Origin: Colwellia polaris
GTDB taxonomy: Bacteria; Pseudomonadota; Gammaproteobacteria; Enterobacterales; Alteromonadaceae
DNA: 64,000 nt
Reading direction: 5' to 3'
NCBI RefSeq assembly: GCF_002104515.1
Contig: NZ_NBOE01000007.1
Span: 124,001 to 188,000, forward strand
The position numbers were made by a program, and so were the translations under genes. Under the pieces are notes generated by a model. The model was not told where the DNA came from, made no database searches, and saw only the letters and a list, made by a program, of their open reading frames with translations. Below, piece by piece: positions 18,836-28,508 of the stretch (position 1 is the stretch's first letter; each line of letters starts with the position of its first letter).

Positions 18836-20289
18836 TATGTTATAAAAATTATGTCGATGGTACTTATATAGATAATGCCAGTGGTGAAACATTTGATGTG
18901 ATTAACCCCGCTACAGGAAAGGTTATTTATCAAGTTGAAGTTGCCGATGCACAAGTTCAAGAAAAAGCTATCGCCAGCGCGAAGCTTGGTTTTGAAACTT
19001 GGTCTGCAATGAGCGCTACTGAACGTAGCCGAATTTTGCTTAAAGCTGTTGCGTTATTACATGAACGCAATGAAGAATTAGCCAAAATTGAAGTTCTTGA
19101 TACTGGCAAGCCATGGCAAGAAGCTTCAGTAGTTGATGTATTATCAGGCGCTGATTCAATCGAATTTTTTGCTGGGCTAGCACCTGGTATTGAAGGTAAT
19201 CAACAAGCTGTTGATGGTGATTTTTACTATACCCGTCGTGAACCTTTAGGTATTTGCGCAGGCATTGGTGCTTGGAACTACCCATTACAAATTGCTTGCT
19301 GGAAAGCTGCTCCTGCATTAGCTTGCGGTAATGTAATGATTTTTAAACCTTCTGAAGAAACGCCACTTGGCGCATTAAAATTAGCCGAAATATTTACCGA
19401 AGCAGGCTTACCTAACGGCGTATTTAACGTTGTGCAAGGCGCGGGTGAAGTAGGTGCTTGGTTAACACATCATCCAGAAATTGCTAAAGTTTCATTTACT
19501 GGTGAAGTAGGAACTGGCAAAAAAGTTATGGCTGCAGCTGCAAGCTCACTTAAAGATGTCACTATGGAACTCGGCGGTAAATCACCGCTGATTATTTTTG
19601 ATGATGCCGATATCGATAATGCCGTTTCTGCCGCCATGTTAGGTAATTTTTATACCCAAGGCGAAGTTTGTACAAACGGTACTCGCGTATTCGTTCAAGA
19701 ATCACTATATCCAACCTTTATTGAAAAACTGCTTGAGCGTACTAAAAATAATATTGTTGCGGGCGATCCTATGGACCCTAACACAAACTTTGGTGCACTA
19801 ATTTCAGCTAAACACAAAAAATTAGTAGAAAGTTACATTGATATTGGCGTTAAAGAAGGCGCAACTCTGCTTCATGGTGGCAAAGCGTTACAACCAGAAA
19901 GTTCGCCAAACGGTTATTTTGTTGCGCCTACTATTTTTGGTGACTGTACTGACGAAATGACCATTTGTCGTGAAGAAATTTTCGGCCCAGTAATGAGTGT
20001 ACTAACATTTACTGATGAAGAGGAAGTGATCAGCCGAGCCAATGCTACAGAGTTTGGTTTAGCCGCCGGTGTATTTACTCAAGATATTACCCGTGCACAC
20101 CGCGTTGTTCATCAAATGCAAGCCGGTATTTGTTGGATCAATAGCTATGGTGCATCACCAGCTCAAATGCCTGTTGGTGGTTATAAACAGTCAGGTATTG
20201 GTAGAGAAAATGGCCTTGCTACACTGAACCATTACACTCAAATAAAAGCAATTTATGTTGGGTTACAGCCTCTCGACAGCCCTTTTTAA
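18826..20289 (+). CDS. betB: Betaine-aldehyde dehydrogenase
   Basis: 487 aa (E. coli BetB 490). Aldehyde dehydrogenase superfamily: active-site region [15 protein letters not shown] with the general-base Glu, catalytic Cys in [16 protein letters not shown], and NAD site FTGEVGTGK. The start is a TTG inside the betI tail, with GGAG 7 bp upstream; no ATG is available before conserved sequence begins ([23 protein letters not shown]). It oxidises betaine aldehyde to glycine betaine, completing the pathway started by BetA. Confidence 0.93.
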   Translation: MSLICYKNYVDGTYIDNASGETFDVINPATGKVIYQVEVADAQVQEKAIASAKLGFETWSAMSATERSRILLKAVALLHERNEELAKIEVLDTGKPWQEASVVDVLSGADSIEFFAGLAPGIEGNQQAVDGDFYYTRREPLGICAGIGAWNYPLQIACWKAAPALACGNVMIFKPSEETPLGALKLAEIFTEAGLPNGVFNVVQGAGEVGAWLTHHPEIAKVSFTGEVGTGKKVMAAAASSLKDVTMELGGKSPLIIFDDADIDNAVSAAMLGNFYTQGEVCTNGTRVFVQESLYPTFIEKLLERTKNNIVAGDPMDPNTNFGALISAKHKKLVESYIDIGVKEGATLLHGGKALQPESSPNGYFVAPTIFGDCTDEMTICREEIFGPVMSVLTFTDEEEVISRANATEFGLAAGVFTQDITRAHRVVHQMQAGICWINSYGASPAQMPVGGYKQSGIGRENGLATLNHYTQIKAIYVGLQPLDSPF

Positions 20290-20369
20290 CCAATAGAACA
20301 ACTCAGTTTGTTGTTCGCTAGTTTGGCTGTAAAAAGTCTTCATGTACTAAATTATTTTAAAGGTTTTAA

Positions 20370-22055
20370 ATGAAAAGTGAAAAATTTGATTACATTATTG
20401 TTGGCGCAGGATCTGCGGGTTGTGTTTTAGCAAATCGTCTAAGTGAAGACAGTAATAACAACGTATTACTGATTGAAACAGGTGGCAGCAATAAAAGTAT
20501 TTTTATTCAAATGCCAACGGCCTTGTCTATTCCGATGAATTCAAAAAAATACGCTTGGCAATTTGAAAGCCAGCCAGAGCCGTTTCTAGATAATCGACGC
20601 ATGCACTGCCCTAGAGGGAAAGTATTAGGCGGTTCTTCTTCAATTAACGGCATGGTTTATGTACGTGGACATGCAAAAGATTTTGATGAATGGCAGCAAC
20701 ATGGTGCCCAAGACTGGGATTACGACCATTGCTTACCCTATTTTAAAAAATCTGAAGACTGGGCATTTAGTGCTAATGAGTATCGCGCAAAAGGCGGTCC
20801 ATTAGGCGTAAACAACGGCAATGAAATGAAAAACCCGCTTTATAAAGCATTTATTAATGCCGGAGTTGAAGCGGGTTATTTTGAAACGCAAGACTATAAT
20901 GCCGCGCAACAGGAAGGTTTTGGCCCAATGCACATGACGGTTAATAACGGTGTGCGCGCTTCTACCGCAAATGCATATTTACGACCAGCAATGTCGCGTA
21001 ATAACTTAACGGTTATTACACATGCTTTGGTACATAAAGTTATTCTTGAAGGTAAAAAAGCTGTCGGCGTTAAGTACGAACATAAAGGTAAAATAATTGA
21101 TGTTGCAGCAAATAAAGAAGTTATTTTATCTGCTGGCTCTATCGGTTCACCGCATATATTACAATTGTCAGGTATTGGCCCTAAAGCTGTGCTTGAAGCC
21201 GCAAATATTGAAGTAAAACACGATTTACCCGGCGTAGGTGAAAACTTACAAGATCACCTAGAGTTTTATTTTCAATTTAAGTGCAAGCAGCCAATTACAC
21301 TCAATGGTAAGTTAGATTGGTGGAGTAAATTACTCATAGGCACTCGCTGGATATTAAGCAAAAAAGGCTTAGGTTCAACTAACCATTTTGAATCTTGTGG
21401 CTTTATTCGCTCAAAAGCCAGTGTTGAATGGCCAGATCTTCAATATCACTTTTTACCGGCGGCAATGCGATATGACGGTAAAGAAGCGTTTGCCGGTCAC
21501 GGGTTTCAAGTACATGTTGGGCACAATAAACCTAAAAGTCGTGGGCAGATCAAAGCTATTTCTAACGATCCTAAAGCGCACCCAGAAATTAGATTTAACT
21601 ACCTTGAGCACGAAGAAGACCGTGAAGGATTTCGTGCTTGTGTTCGCCTAACGCGTGAAATTATTAACCAGCCAGCACTTGATGCATTTCGTGGTGAAGA
21701 AATTCAGCCAGGTATTGAAGTACAAACAGATGAAGAAATCGACTCTTTTGTACGTCAATCTGTTGAAAGTGCTTACCACCCTTCTTGCTCATGTAAAATG
21801 GGTACAGACGCAATGTCAGTGGTAGACCCACAAACACGCGTTCATGGCATTGAAGGATTAAGAGTGGTTGATTCGTCAATATTTCCAACAATTCCTAATG
21901 GTAATCTCAATTCACCCACCATTATGGTTGCTGAACGTGCTGCTGATATTATTCGCAAACGAACGCTATTAGCGCCAGCTAACGCAGACGTTACGCTAGC
22001 AGCTAACTGGCAAGAACAACAACGTTCAAATGCACCAAAACGCACAACAAAATAA
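20370..22055 (+). CDS. betA: Choline dehydrogenase
   Basis: 561 aa (E. coli BetA 556), GMC oxidoreductase. The N-terminal FAD dinucleotide motif is [23 protein letters not shown] signature 1 is [14 protein letters not shown] and signature 2 is [16 protein letters not shown]. The C-terminal active-site His lies in [12 protein letters not shown], with the second active-site residue in [12 protein letters not shown]. It oxidises choline to betaine aldehyde at the membrane. 80 bp separate it from betB, without a terminator. Confidence 0.94.
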   Translation: MKSEKFDYIIVGAGSAGCVLANRLSEDSNNNVLLIETGGSNKSIFIQMPTALSIPMNSKKYAWQFESQPEPFLDNRRMHCPRGKVLGGSSSINGMVYVRGHAKDFDEWQQHGAQDWDYDHCLPYFKKSEDWAFSANEYRAKGGPLGVNNGNEMKNPLYKAFINAGVEAGYFETQDYNAAQQEGFGPMHMTVNNGVRASTANAYLRPAMSRNNLTVITHALVHKVILEGKKAVGVKYEHKGKIIDVAANKEVILSAGSIGSPHILQLSGIGPKAVLEAANIEVKHDLPGVGENLQDHLEFYFQFKCKQPITLNGKLDWWSKLLIGTRWILSKKGLGSTNHFESCGFIRSKASVEWPDLQYHFLPAAMRYDGKEAFAGHGFQVHVGHNKPKSRGQIKAISNDPKAHPEIRFNYLEHEEDREGFRACVRLTREIINQPALDAFRGEEIQPGIEVQTDEEIDSFVRQSVESAYHPSCSCKMGTDAMSVVDPQTRVHGIEGLRVVDSSIFPTIPNGNLNSPTIMVAERAADIIRKRTLLAPANADVTLAANWQEQQRSNAPKRTTK

Positions 22056-22078
22056 TGTTTTATCGCCAGTGTTATTTC

Positions 22079-22141
22079 AAACATTAATGATTATCGCCAT
22101 GGTTTATACCTCGCCATAGACCATGGCAACGATTAATGTTT
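22079..22141. repeat. Two-tier inverted repeat between betA and the transporter gene
   Basis: Outer arms AAACATTAAT / ATTAATGTTT and inner arms GCCATGGT / ACCATGGC form a large stem 24 bp after betA. No T tract follows, so it may stabilise the betIBA transcript end or attenuate read-through rather than act as a classic terminator. Confidence 0.55.
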
Positions 22142-22236
22142 AAGCTTCATCGCCTAGAAATAATCACTATAATTATAAGAAAAAATAGGAGTTAATTTAT
22201 CTTTAAATTGTTTAAAAACTTTACGAGGAAATTGTC

Positions 22237-23454
22237 ATGACTGCATGGTTATCTGGCGGAATATTATTTACTTTTTTAGCTATCGCATTCATTTTATATC
22301 GATGGGGAAATATTCGCTGTGTTGGTGTAACACCGGTTAAAACCTTCACCTTTATTGCTATTCTATTTACTTCAGGACTCGATGTGGGGCTTATTATGTT
22401 CCCATTAACTGAGTTTGCAGGCTACGCAGACTTAGCCTCCAGCCCTGAATACGGGTTTACTAACCCGCTAGCAATAGAGTTTGGTTTTTGGGCTTTTCTT
22501 ATCTGGAGTTTTTACTTCCTTACTTGTTTTTATTTTTGTGTTATTGAGCCACGCGTAAAGTTCTTTGAAATTCCGCTGGTAAAATTCATTAATAATGTTG
22601 TCATAATAGGTACCTGTGCATTTACGGCTTATTTATTACTGTCTAACTTACCTTGGTATATGCCAGAGCTTGGTGATGGTGAATCTGTTATCGGTAGCTT
22701 CTACTTAATCGTATTATTCGTTATTGCCTTTGCGGTATATTCAAGTACCAATATACGTTATGTACGCATTTTAAGCCTAGCAACCACTTGGCTTTTTATC
22801 GCATTAATTGCCGTGATGTGGGGCGGTGCATTTTTAGGTGAAAGCTCGAACATCGGTCAATTTGCCACTACCTTTTCTCTGTTAGGCGGCTACTTCGGTA
22901 ACATTCACGAGTTTGTTCTGCCAATGAATGCTTATCATGAATTCTATCTTTACTGGTGGTTTGCATGGAGCATTATGATCGGCCAATTTACATCACGTTT
23001 TGTTGGTGGTTTACGTACTTATCAAGTGCTATTGGCTATGTTGATATTTCCGTCTATTCCGATCGCATTATGGTTCAGCGTATTGTATTACTACAGCATG
23101 AATACTATAGAAACTACAGGGTTCTATAATATTGCCATGGTATTGGTTGGTATTACCTTTGTAGTTAACTCGCTAGATTCACTGATCCGTTTATATACTG
23201 ATAATTTGAACATAGGGGTAACCCGTATCGGTAAAGTTAAATATTTCTTAGGTAATCTTGTTGCCTTAAGTTTGCTTACCTTACTATTTAAATTAGATTT
23301 TCTAGCAATTCAATGGGTTGGCGCATTAGTTATTGGGCTATTTTTCTCTTGCTTTGGTTATATTATTTTCAGAAAATTTAACGAAGTAGCGGCAATAGAA
23401 AGTTCACCAAAAGAAAATAAAATTGATTTTACTAAATTAGAACAAGTGACATAA
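22237..23454 (+). CDS. Short BCCT-like choline/betaine transporter
   Basis: 405 aa, about 10 hydrophobic segments. BCCT carriers are usually 500-680 aa with 12 segments, so this is a short form. Family-like features are the FGFWAFLIWSFYFLTCFYF segment and the aromatic block YLYWWFAWSIMIGQFTSRFVGG, which matches the BCCT motif around the substrate-binding Trp residues (WWxAWSPFVG.FIAR). Position behind betA implies uptake of choline or betaine for osmoprotection. RBS GAGGAA precedes the ATG. Other secondary carriers cannot be excluded. Confidence 0.65.
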   Translation: MTAWLSGGILFTFLAIAFILYRWGNIRCVGVTPVKTFTFIAILFTSGLDVGLIMFPLTEFAGYADLASSPEYGFTNPLAIEFGFWAFLIWSFYFLTCFYFCVIEPRVKFFEIPLVKFINNVVIIGTCAFTAYLLLSNLPWYMPELGDGESVIGSFYLIVLFVIAFAVYSSTNIRYVRILSLATTWLFIALIAVMWGGAFLGESSNIGQFATTFSLLGGYFGNIHEFVLPMNAYHEFYLYWWFAWSIMIGQFTSRFVGGLRTYQVLLAMLIFPSIPIALWFSVLYYYSMNTIETTGFYNIAMVLVGITFVVNSLDSLIRLYTDNLNIGVTRIGKVKYFLGNLVALSLLTLLFKLDFLAIQWVGALVIGLFFSCFGYIIFRKFNEVAAIESSPKENKIDFTKLEQVT

Positions 23455-23473
23455 TAAAATGGGAATACAAGTA

Positions 23474-24178
23474 ATGAAAAGCAATCTTATTGCCCTAGCA
23501 ACATGTAGTTTGCTAGCAGCTTCATCAGCTGCATTAGCTGACGTATCTACCACCGTAAACGTAACCTCTGACTACACCTTTAATGGTGTAAGCCAAACGG
23601 GTAACGATCCCGCATTACAAGCAAGTCTAGATTACGCTGGCACTGACGGTTTTTACGCCGGTGTTTGGGCGTCTACGGTTGACTTTGGTAGCGGTGAAGA
23701 CACCAATCTTGAATTAGACGCATACGCAGGGAAATTTTTTCAGCTTGAAGAAAAAATTGGCCTAGATGCCGGTATTGCTTACTATACCTATCATGGCGAC
23801 TCAGCTTCAGATACTTATAATTATCCAGAGGCATATGCCAAGTTTAGTTATAATTCATCTTTGGGTGATACAGAATTAAACTTTTGGTACAGCTGGGATT
23901 ATTTCGGGCTTGATGCTGGTCACTATATAACAATGATTGCTCATACCTTTGAAGTAACACCAGGCCATAACATTAGAGCAAGTTTTGACCGCTCAACGTC
24001 AAATGATGTAAACAAATGGGCGTGGAACGGCAATAAGTCATACAACCACGTTCGTCTTGAATACATGACTAGCTATGAAGGTTTTGATTTTAACCTTGCT
24101 GTTGAAGACACGAATATGAATATTGATAGTGCAGATTCACGCATTATTTTATCTGTATCTCGTACCTTTGATTTATAA
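23474..24178 (+). CDS. TorF-like outer-membrane porin family protein
   Basis: 234 aa from the ATG at 23474 (GGGAA upstream). There is a signal peptide ending SAALA-DVS, then an array of amphipathic strands beginning STTVNVTSDYTFNGVSQTG, the signature start of the TorF/CHP02001 family, and ending with the outer-membrane C-terminal Phe-x-Leu (RTFDL). It lies 19 bp after the BCCT-like gene and before a strong terminator, so it is the last gene of the bet region and may admit choline or other osmolytes through the outer membrane. That role is inferred from position only. Confidence 0.8.
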   Translation: MKSNLIALATCSLLAASSAALADVSTTVNVTSDYTFNGVSQTGNDPALQASLDYAGTDGFYAGVWASTVDFGSGEDTNLELDAYAGKFFQLEEKIGLDAGIAYYTYHGDSASDTYNYPEAYAKFSYNSSLGDTELNFWYSWDYFGLDAGHYITMIAHTFEVTPGHNIRASFDRSTSNDVNKWAWNGNKSYNHVRLEYMTSYEGFDFNLAVEDTNMNIDSADSRIILSVSRTFDL

Positions 24179-24280
24179 GGCGCTAATTGTTAAGAGCCAG
24201 GTTAATAATATCCAGGCCTATAAACATTAGGCTAATAATATGAATGGCCAAACTTAAATATTAGTCGCACATTTGCATAC

Positions 24281-24317
24281 AAGCGCCCTTACATATCGTA
24301 TGTAAGGGCGCTTTTTT
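24281..24317 (+). terminator. Terminator of the bet/transporter/porin unit
   Basis: AAGCGCCCTTACATA / TATGTAAGGGCGCTT arms of 15 bp with a 3-nt loop, followed by TTTT. M1 copy 3 starts 4 bp later. Confidence 0.92.
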
Positions 24318-24321
24318 ATTT

Positions 24322-24506
24322 AACCTGAACTCTGGATAATGAGTGTTTGATACTCAAGTGAATCAAGAGTTTAGGTGGTAAAGTAAATGCTATAGCAAGG
24401 TGCACATTACGAATAGACACCATCAATGCTTCATTTTATGCAATTATCTGCATTAAAAAGGAGCATTGAGCAAGTGGTGCTTATCCAGTTATCCAGAGTT
24501 CAGGTT
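24322..24506 (-). mobile_element. M1 element copy 3, inverted and internally deleted (185 bp)
   Basis: Ends AACCTGAACTCTGGATAA and its reverse complement, with ATTT duplicated on both sides (24318-24321, 24507-24510). The interior matches copies 1 and 2 in opposite orientation but lacks about 45 bp including the AAAACGT hairpin, and carries an extra TTATCCAG next to the right end. The remaining gap to 24782 shows no gene. Confidence 0.85.
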
Positions 24507-24782
24507 ATTTACTAATTCACCTGTAAAAAGTAACCCTTAGCAATTACCTTAATGACATAAAATAAAAAAAGCATTGGGTTAAATCATAGATAAAATCTTG
24601 CTTAGAAAGTTTACATAAAAGCTTTACTTGAAAACTTTCCCTAAAAAGAAGTAACTTTTCACCATTAAGTATCGAAAAAGCAAAGGTAGCACTTCCTGAC
24701 ATCAAACTATCCCTGTATTATCTGCACCATTAAATTTACCGCCCAAATGTAGAAAATACACCCGTTAGATTGGAAAAAAATA

Positions 24783-26108
24783 ATGACCAAAACACACAAG
24801 CCAAATAGTGCCAAAATGCTTAAACGAGCACACACCAATATGCCTTTAGGCGTTGCTGACAGCTACCGCTATTGGGGTGAAGAAAACACCGTATTTTTGA
24901 AAAGCATGCAAGGTTGCACTATTACTGATTGTGACGAACAAACATTTGTTGATTTTCGTTTAGCCTATGGCCCAATTATATTAGGTTATCGTGATGAACG
25001 TGTAGATAACGAAGTTATTAACGCCATTACTAACGTCGGTACTATTTCTGGTTTTTCAACAGGGCTTGACTCTGATGTGGTTGAATTAGTTAAATCACTC
25101 TGCCCCAACATTGATAAAATGCGCTTTGCCAATTCAGGCACCGAAGCAGTTATTGGCGCTGTGCGTACTGCTAGAGGCTATACCAAACGCAATAAAATTG
25201 TTGTGGTTGAAGGTGGTTTTCATGGTTTACATGACGAAGTTATGTGGAAGTCTGACGTTGATAACTGGGATGCAGACGATAAAAACTCACCAGAAATAAT
25301 TCCTTTTGGTGCGGGTATTCCACAAAGTACACGCGAACACCAAGTTAGTGTGCCACTAAACGATATTTCAGCTATAGACGCTGTTTTTGCAGAATATGGT
25401 CATGACATAGCGGCCATTTTAATTGAGCCTATTATGGGTAATTGCGGCTCTATTGCATCAACACAAGCTTACATGCAAAAACTACGCGATGTTTGTAACA
25501 GCAATGGCTCTGTACTGATAATGGATGAAGTAAAAACAGGTTTTCGCGTAGCTAAAGGTGGCGCTCAAGCTTTATATAATATACACGCCGACATTACCAC
25601 TTATGCTAAGGCTATGGGTAATGGCTATCCTGTTGCTGCTTTTGGTGGTAAAGCTGAAGTAATGGACACTATTTCTTTTGATAAAGGTGGCGTTACTCAT
25701 GGCGGTACTTATACCGCAAACATGGTGGCATTAAGTGCGGCAAAAGCAACATTAACATTACTTAAAGAAACTAATGCACTCGAAACCATTGACCTAGTAG
25801 GCCAAAAAATTCAAACATTACTTTCACGTGTGTTTACCAAGTTTGGTGTTGAACACTGTTTTGCAGGCCCTAACGCCATGTTTGGGGTGCATTTTGGCAC
25901 AAACGTACCACAAAACTATCGTGACTGGAAAAGAACAAACAGCGATTTATACACGCAATTCGCCCTTAACTTAATAGACAATGGTGTAATGTTAGAACCA
26001 GATTCGCGTGAACCTTGGTTTATTTGTGAAGCGCATCAAACCATGGATTTAAATTGGTTAGAGCTAGTGGCTGAAAAATCGATGGCGGCAGCAATTAAAG
26101 CGCAGTAA
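24783..26108 (+). CDS. Class III PLP aminotransferase, glutamate-1-semialdehyde aminomutase-like
   Basis: 441 aa. Fold type I aminotransferase: Gly/Thr phosphate site FANSGTEAVIGAVRTARGYT, Asp of the pyridine-binding motif in LIMDEVKTGFR, and Schiff-base Lys in TTYAKAMGNGYPVAAFGG. The overall layout is HemL-like, but the N-terminus (NMPLGVADSYRYWGEENTVFL) differs from true HemL, so it probably acts on another substrate (an amino sugar, polyamine or beta-amino acid). It is monocistronic. Confidence 0.85.
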   Translation: MTKTHKPNSAKMLKRAHTNMPLGVADSYRYWGEENTVFLKSMQGCTITDCDEQTFVDFRLAYGPIILGYRDERVDNEVINAITNVGTISGFSTGLDSDVVELVKSLCPNIDKMRFANSGTEAVIGAVRTARGYTKRNKIVVVEGGFHGLHDEVMWKSDVDNWDADDKNSPEIIPFGAGIPQSTREHQVSVPLNDISAIDAVFAEYGHDIAAILIEPIMGNCGSIASTQAYMQKLRDVCNSNGSVLIMDEVKTGFRVAKGGAQALYNIHADITTYAKAMGNGYPVAAFGGKAEVMDTISFDKGGVTHGGTYTANMVALSAAKATLTLLKETNALETIDLVGQKIQTLLSRVFTKFGVEHCFAGPNAMFGVHFGTNVPQNYRDWKRTNSDLYTQFALNLIDNGVMLEPDSREPWFICEAHQTMDLNWLELVAEKSMAAAIKAQ

Positions 26109-26154
26109 ATGCTAAATGGGCACTCAGTTCACGCCCAACCACCGCCACTTTAAA

Positions 26155-26193
26155 TTATGCGTTTACCGAGCAAAATAAAAGGTAAACGCATAA
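26155..26193. terminator. Perfect hairpin between convergent genes
   Basis: 13-bp perfect arms TTATGCGTTTACC / GGTAAACGCATAA with a 13-nt loop, 47 bp after the aminotransferase stop and 70 bp past the end of the convergent MYG1 gene. There is no long T tract; possibly a bidirectional transcript end. Confidence 0.5.
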
Positions 26194-26263
26194 AACCTAG
26201 CTATAAATCACACTAAATACCCTATATTAGGTACATCACATAACTAGGTATAAAAGCATTTTT

Positions 26264-27133
26264 CTATTCTTGAAGCGCTATAGCGGCCATTTTCATTGTA
26301 CTTTCTAGCGATTGTGCGCCAGCAATAAATAAACCATTATGACAAAACATAGCGTCATCAATACCCGTTACATCTTGCAGCGCTTTATCAGCTAAACCCG
26401 CCCATGATTTAGGCAATGGCTTTCTGTCTTCAAATGACCCAAGTTCAACAGGCACGGTTTGAATTCTAAACGGACCAGAGCCCGACGGGTAAATAACATA
26501 CAAAGCTTCTTTAGATAACGTATGAACCGTTGTTTTCCACGGTGTGTATTTTTCTAATACAATAACTCTTGGGTCTGCTGCATTTTCAATCGCTTTAGCG
26601 ACAATTGATTTCGCATTTATGCCACTGCTAGCAGAAGCAATAAAGCGAGTTAAAACCCTTGATGCAAATGCCACCGCTTCATCAAAACAAGCATCAAAAT
26701 TACTTTCTTCTTGCCACGTTGGGTTAAACATTGAAATAGTTTGGCTGAGACTAATACCTTGTGACACACCTTCAACATGACCACAGTCAATCGCGTCAAT
26801 TGTCGATACTAAACCCGCATCAACCGAATGAGCTACTTCTTGAGAGCCTTGGCATATTTCTACGCCATATTTTTGCCAAATCAAACCGAAAGATGAGTAA
26901 GGAATACCATTTTCACGCGCACCGGCACCACCACGTTGATGGTGATCAAATCGGCCAGTGTCTGGGTTATATTCACCGCCCACATCAATCACAATATCAG
27001 CCTGCGCTATAACCGCTAAATCTCGTGTACGTACAAGGTTAAAGTCAGGAAAAATACTTTTAAGCGCAGCGATACTGAACACATCATCTGCATGAAAATT
27101 ACCATTATGAGTTACTATTGTTTTATCATTCAT
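26264..27133 (-). CDS. MYG1-family protein (UPF0160, DHH-like metal-dependent phosphoesterase)
   Basis: 289 aa. The signature metal-binding blocks are THNGNFHADDVFSIAAL at the N-terminus, DIVIDVGGEYNPDTGRFDHH with the DHH triplet, and GGAGARENGIPYSSFGLIW. Eukaryotic MYG1 is a 3'-5' RNA exonuclease; the bacterial role is not established. Full length, single gene, no clear operon. Confidence 0.88.
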   Translation of the reverse strand: MNDKTIVTHNGNFHADDVFSIAALKSIFPDFNLVRTRDLAVIAQADIVIDVGGEYNPDTGRFDHHQRGGAGARENGIPYSSFGLIWQKYGVEICQGSQEVAHSVDAGLVSTIDAIDCGHVEGVSQGISLSQTISMFNPTWQEESNFDACFDEAVAFASRVLTRFIASASSGINAKSIVAKAIENAADPRVIVLEKYTPWKTTVHTLSKEALYVIYPSGSGPFRIQTVPVELGSFEDRKPLPKSWAGLADKALQDVTGIDDAMFCHNGLFIAGAQSLESTMKMAAIALQE

Positions 27134-27362
27134 TTATTTTGTTTCATGCCGTTTTAGAAAAAGAGAAAGATGCTGCGAATTAAATATTACGTTTAAAAGT
27201 AGCGAAAAAAGTAAGTGCCGAATTCTATCTGAATACCACGCATAACAACAGCTAACTTTAAACTTCAATAACGTAAATTAAGCCTACGTATACAGAACAC
27301 GACTAAGGCACTATTGAGCCTATCCATAACTTATACTTGCTAATAGTAAGCTAACGCTTAAT

Positions 27363-27443
27363 CTATACCGAATGAATACCGAATGAATACCGAGCAAATG
27401 CCGAAGCAAGGCAAAATGTAGGCAAAATATAGGCAAAATATAA
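27363..27443. repeat. Two short tandem repeats
   Basis: CCGAATGAATA twice (27368-27389) and then AGGCAAAATAT-type units three times (about 27411-27442), in the gap between MYG1 and the PhyH-like gene. The PhyH-like reading frame ends at 27456, just after them. Confidence 0.6.
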
Positions 27444-27455
27444 AAAGTAATTCTC

Positions 27456-28244
27456 TTAAAGTTCGCTATGCAACTTTAAATTAAGGGTATTAATAAATAG
27501 CCTTGGCTCAACAATTTCATCTAACATCGAGCTATCGGGTAAACAGTCATCATCAACATAATCGGCAAAGTCTCCTGCTGAATCAAACACCAAAATATCT
27601 AACGCTAATCTGTCTAAACCATATAACCCACGATGGATCATATCGGCAGAAAACACTAATAAATCGCCTGCCGCTAAGCGTATTTTCTTACCGGTAGTTA
27701 AATCGTCACTACTTACTTTGCCTTTTTCTTCTTGGCGAACATTAAACTCTTCTTCGTTGTCCCAGCGCTTATGTGTTTCTGGAACTAGCTCCATACCTAA
27801 TTCATCAAAAAGTGGTACGCGTAAATGCACAACCTGAGTTTGTGCAATCGCATTTTTTTGTCCTTCAAGATCATGATCGTACTGGCAATCACGATGCCAG
27901 AAATCTTTTTGCGACGGATTAACAGGGTTAAAGAACAATTGAGTATTCATAAACGCAGGGTTATTAGCAATAAGGGCATCAACAACCGCCATGACTTTCT
28001 TGGAGCTGATAAAGTTAAAAAGCGAAATACGCTCGTCTCTAACTAAGTACTCACTACCGGTAATTAACGAAGAGTTAAAAGCTTCTTCTTGATAAAACTT
28101 AGCATTATCTTGTTGCCACAAGTGATGAAACTTTAACACTACGGCCCTAAGTTCTATTATTTCTGAGGCACTGAAATAATCTCTAACCACAAAGAAACCT
28201 TGTTCTTGATAATTATGTTGCCATGTTTTACTACTTTCTAACAT
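27456..28244 (-). CDS. Phytanoyl-CoA dioxygenase (PhyH) family protein
   Basis: 262 aa. Fe(II)/2-oxoglutarate oxygenase fold: the proximal HxD in FWHRDCQYDHD, the distal His in FSADMIHRGLYG, and the 2OG-binding Arg in LDRLALDIL. The substrate is unknown; bacterial members hydroxylate small molecules such as ectoine or mitomycin precursors. It is monocistronic. Confidence 0.82.
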   Translation of the reverse strand: MLESSKTWQHNYQEQGFFVVRDYFSASEIIELRAVVLKFHHLWQQDNAKFYQEEAFNSSLITGSEYLVRDERISLFNFISSKKVMAVVDALIANNPAFMNTQLFFNPVNPSQKDFWHRDCQYDHDLEGQKNAIAQTQVVHLRVPLFDELGMELVPETHKRWDNEEEFNVRQEEKGKVSSDDLTTGKKIRLAAGDLLVFSADMIHRGLYGLDRLALDILVFDSAGDFADYVDDDCLPDSSMLDEIVEPRLFINTLNLKLHSEL

Positions 28245-28508
28245 TAACTAAGCTTGCCGTAAGATATTTTATGGTGGTTATTATAACCGTTTGAAAAAAC
28301 GAATGCCTAGTCAGTATATTCCTTTTGTTGTTACCAGCTAGCGTTTGAAAAATAATGTGCAAACCACATTTTCTAATACAATAACCGTTAAATAAACAAT
28401 TAAATATTTAATAAAAGATTGTCATCAATGTATTATTTAGCCATGGTATTGTACTCTCGTATTATTTCTCAAATTCATCGGCAATATTAGTTAAGGAATA
28501 TTTTTTTC

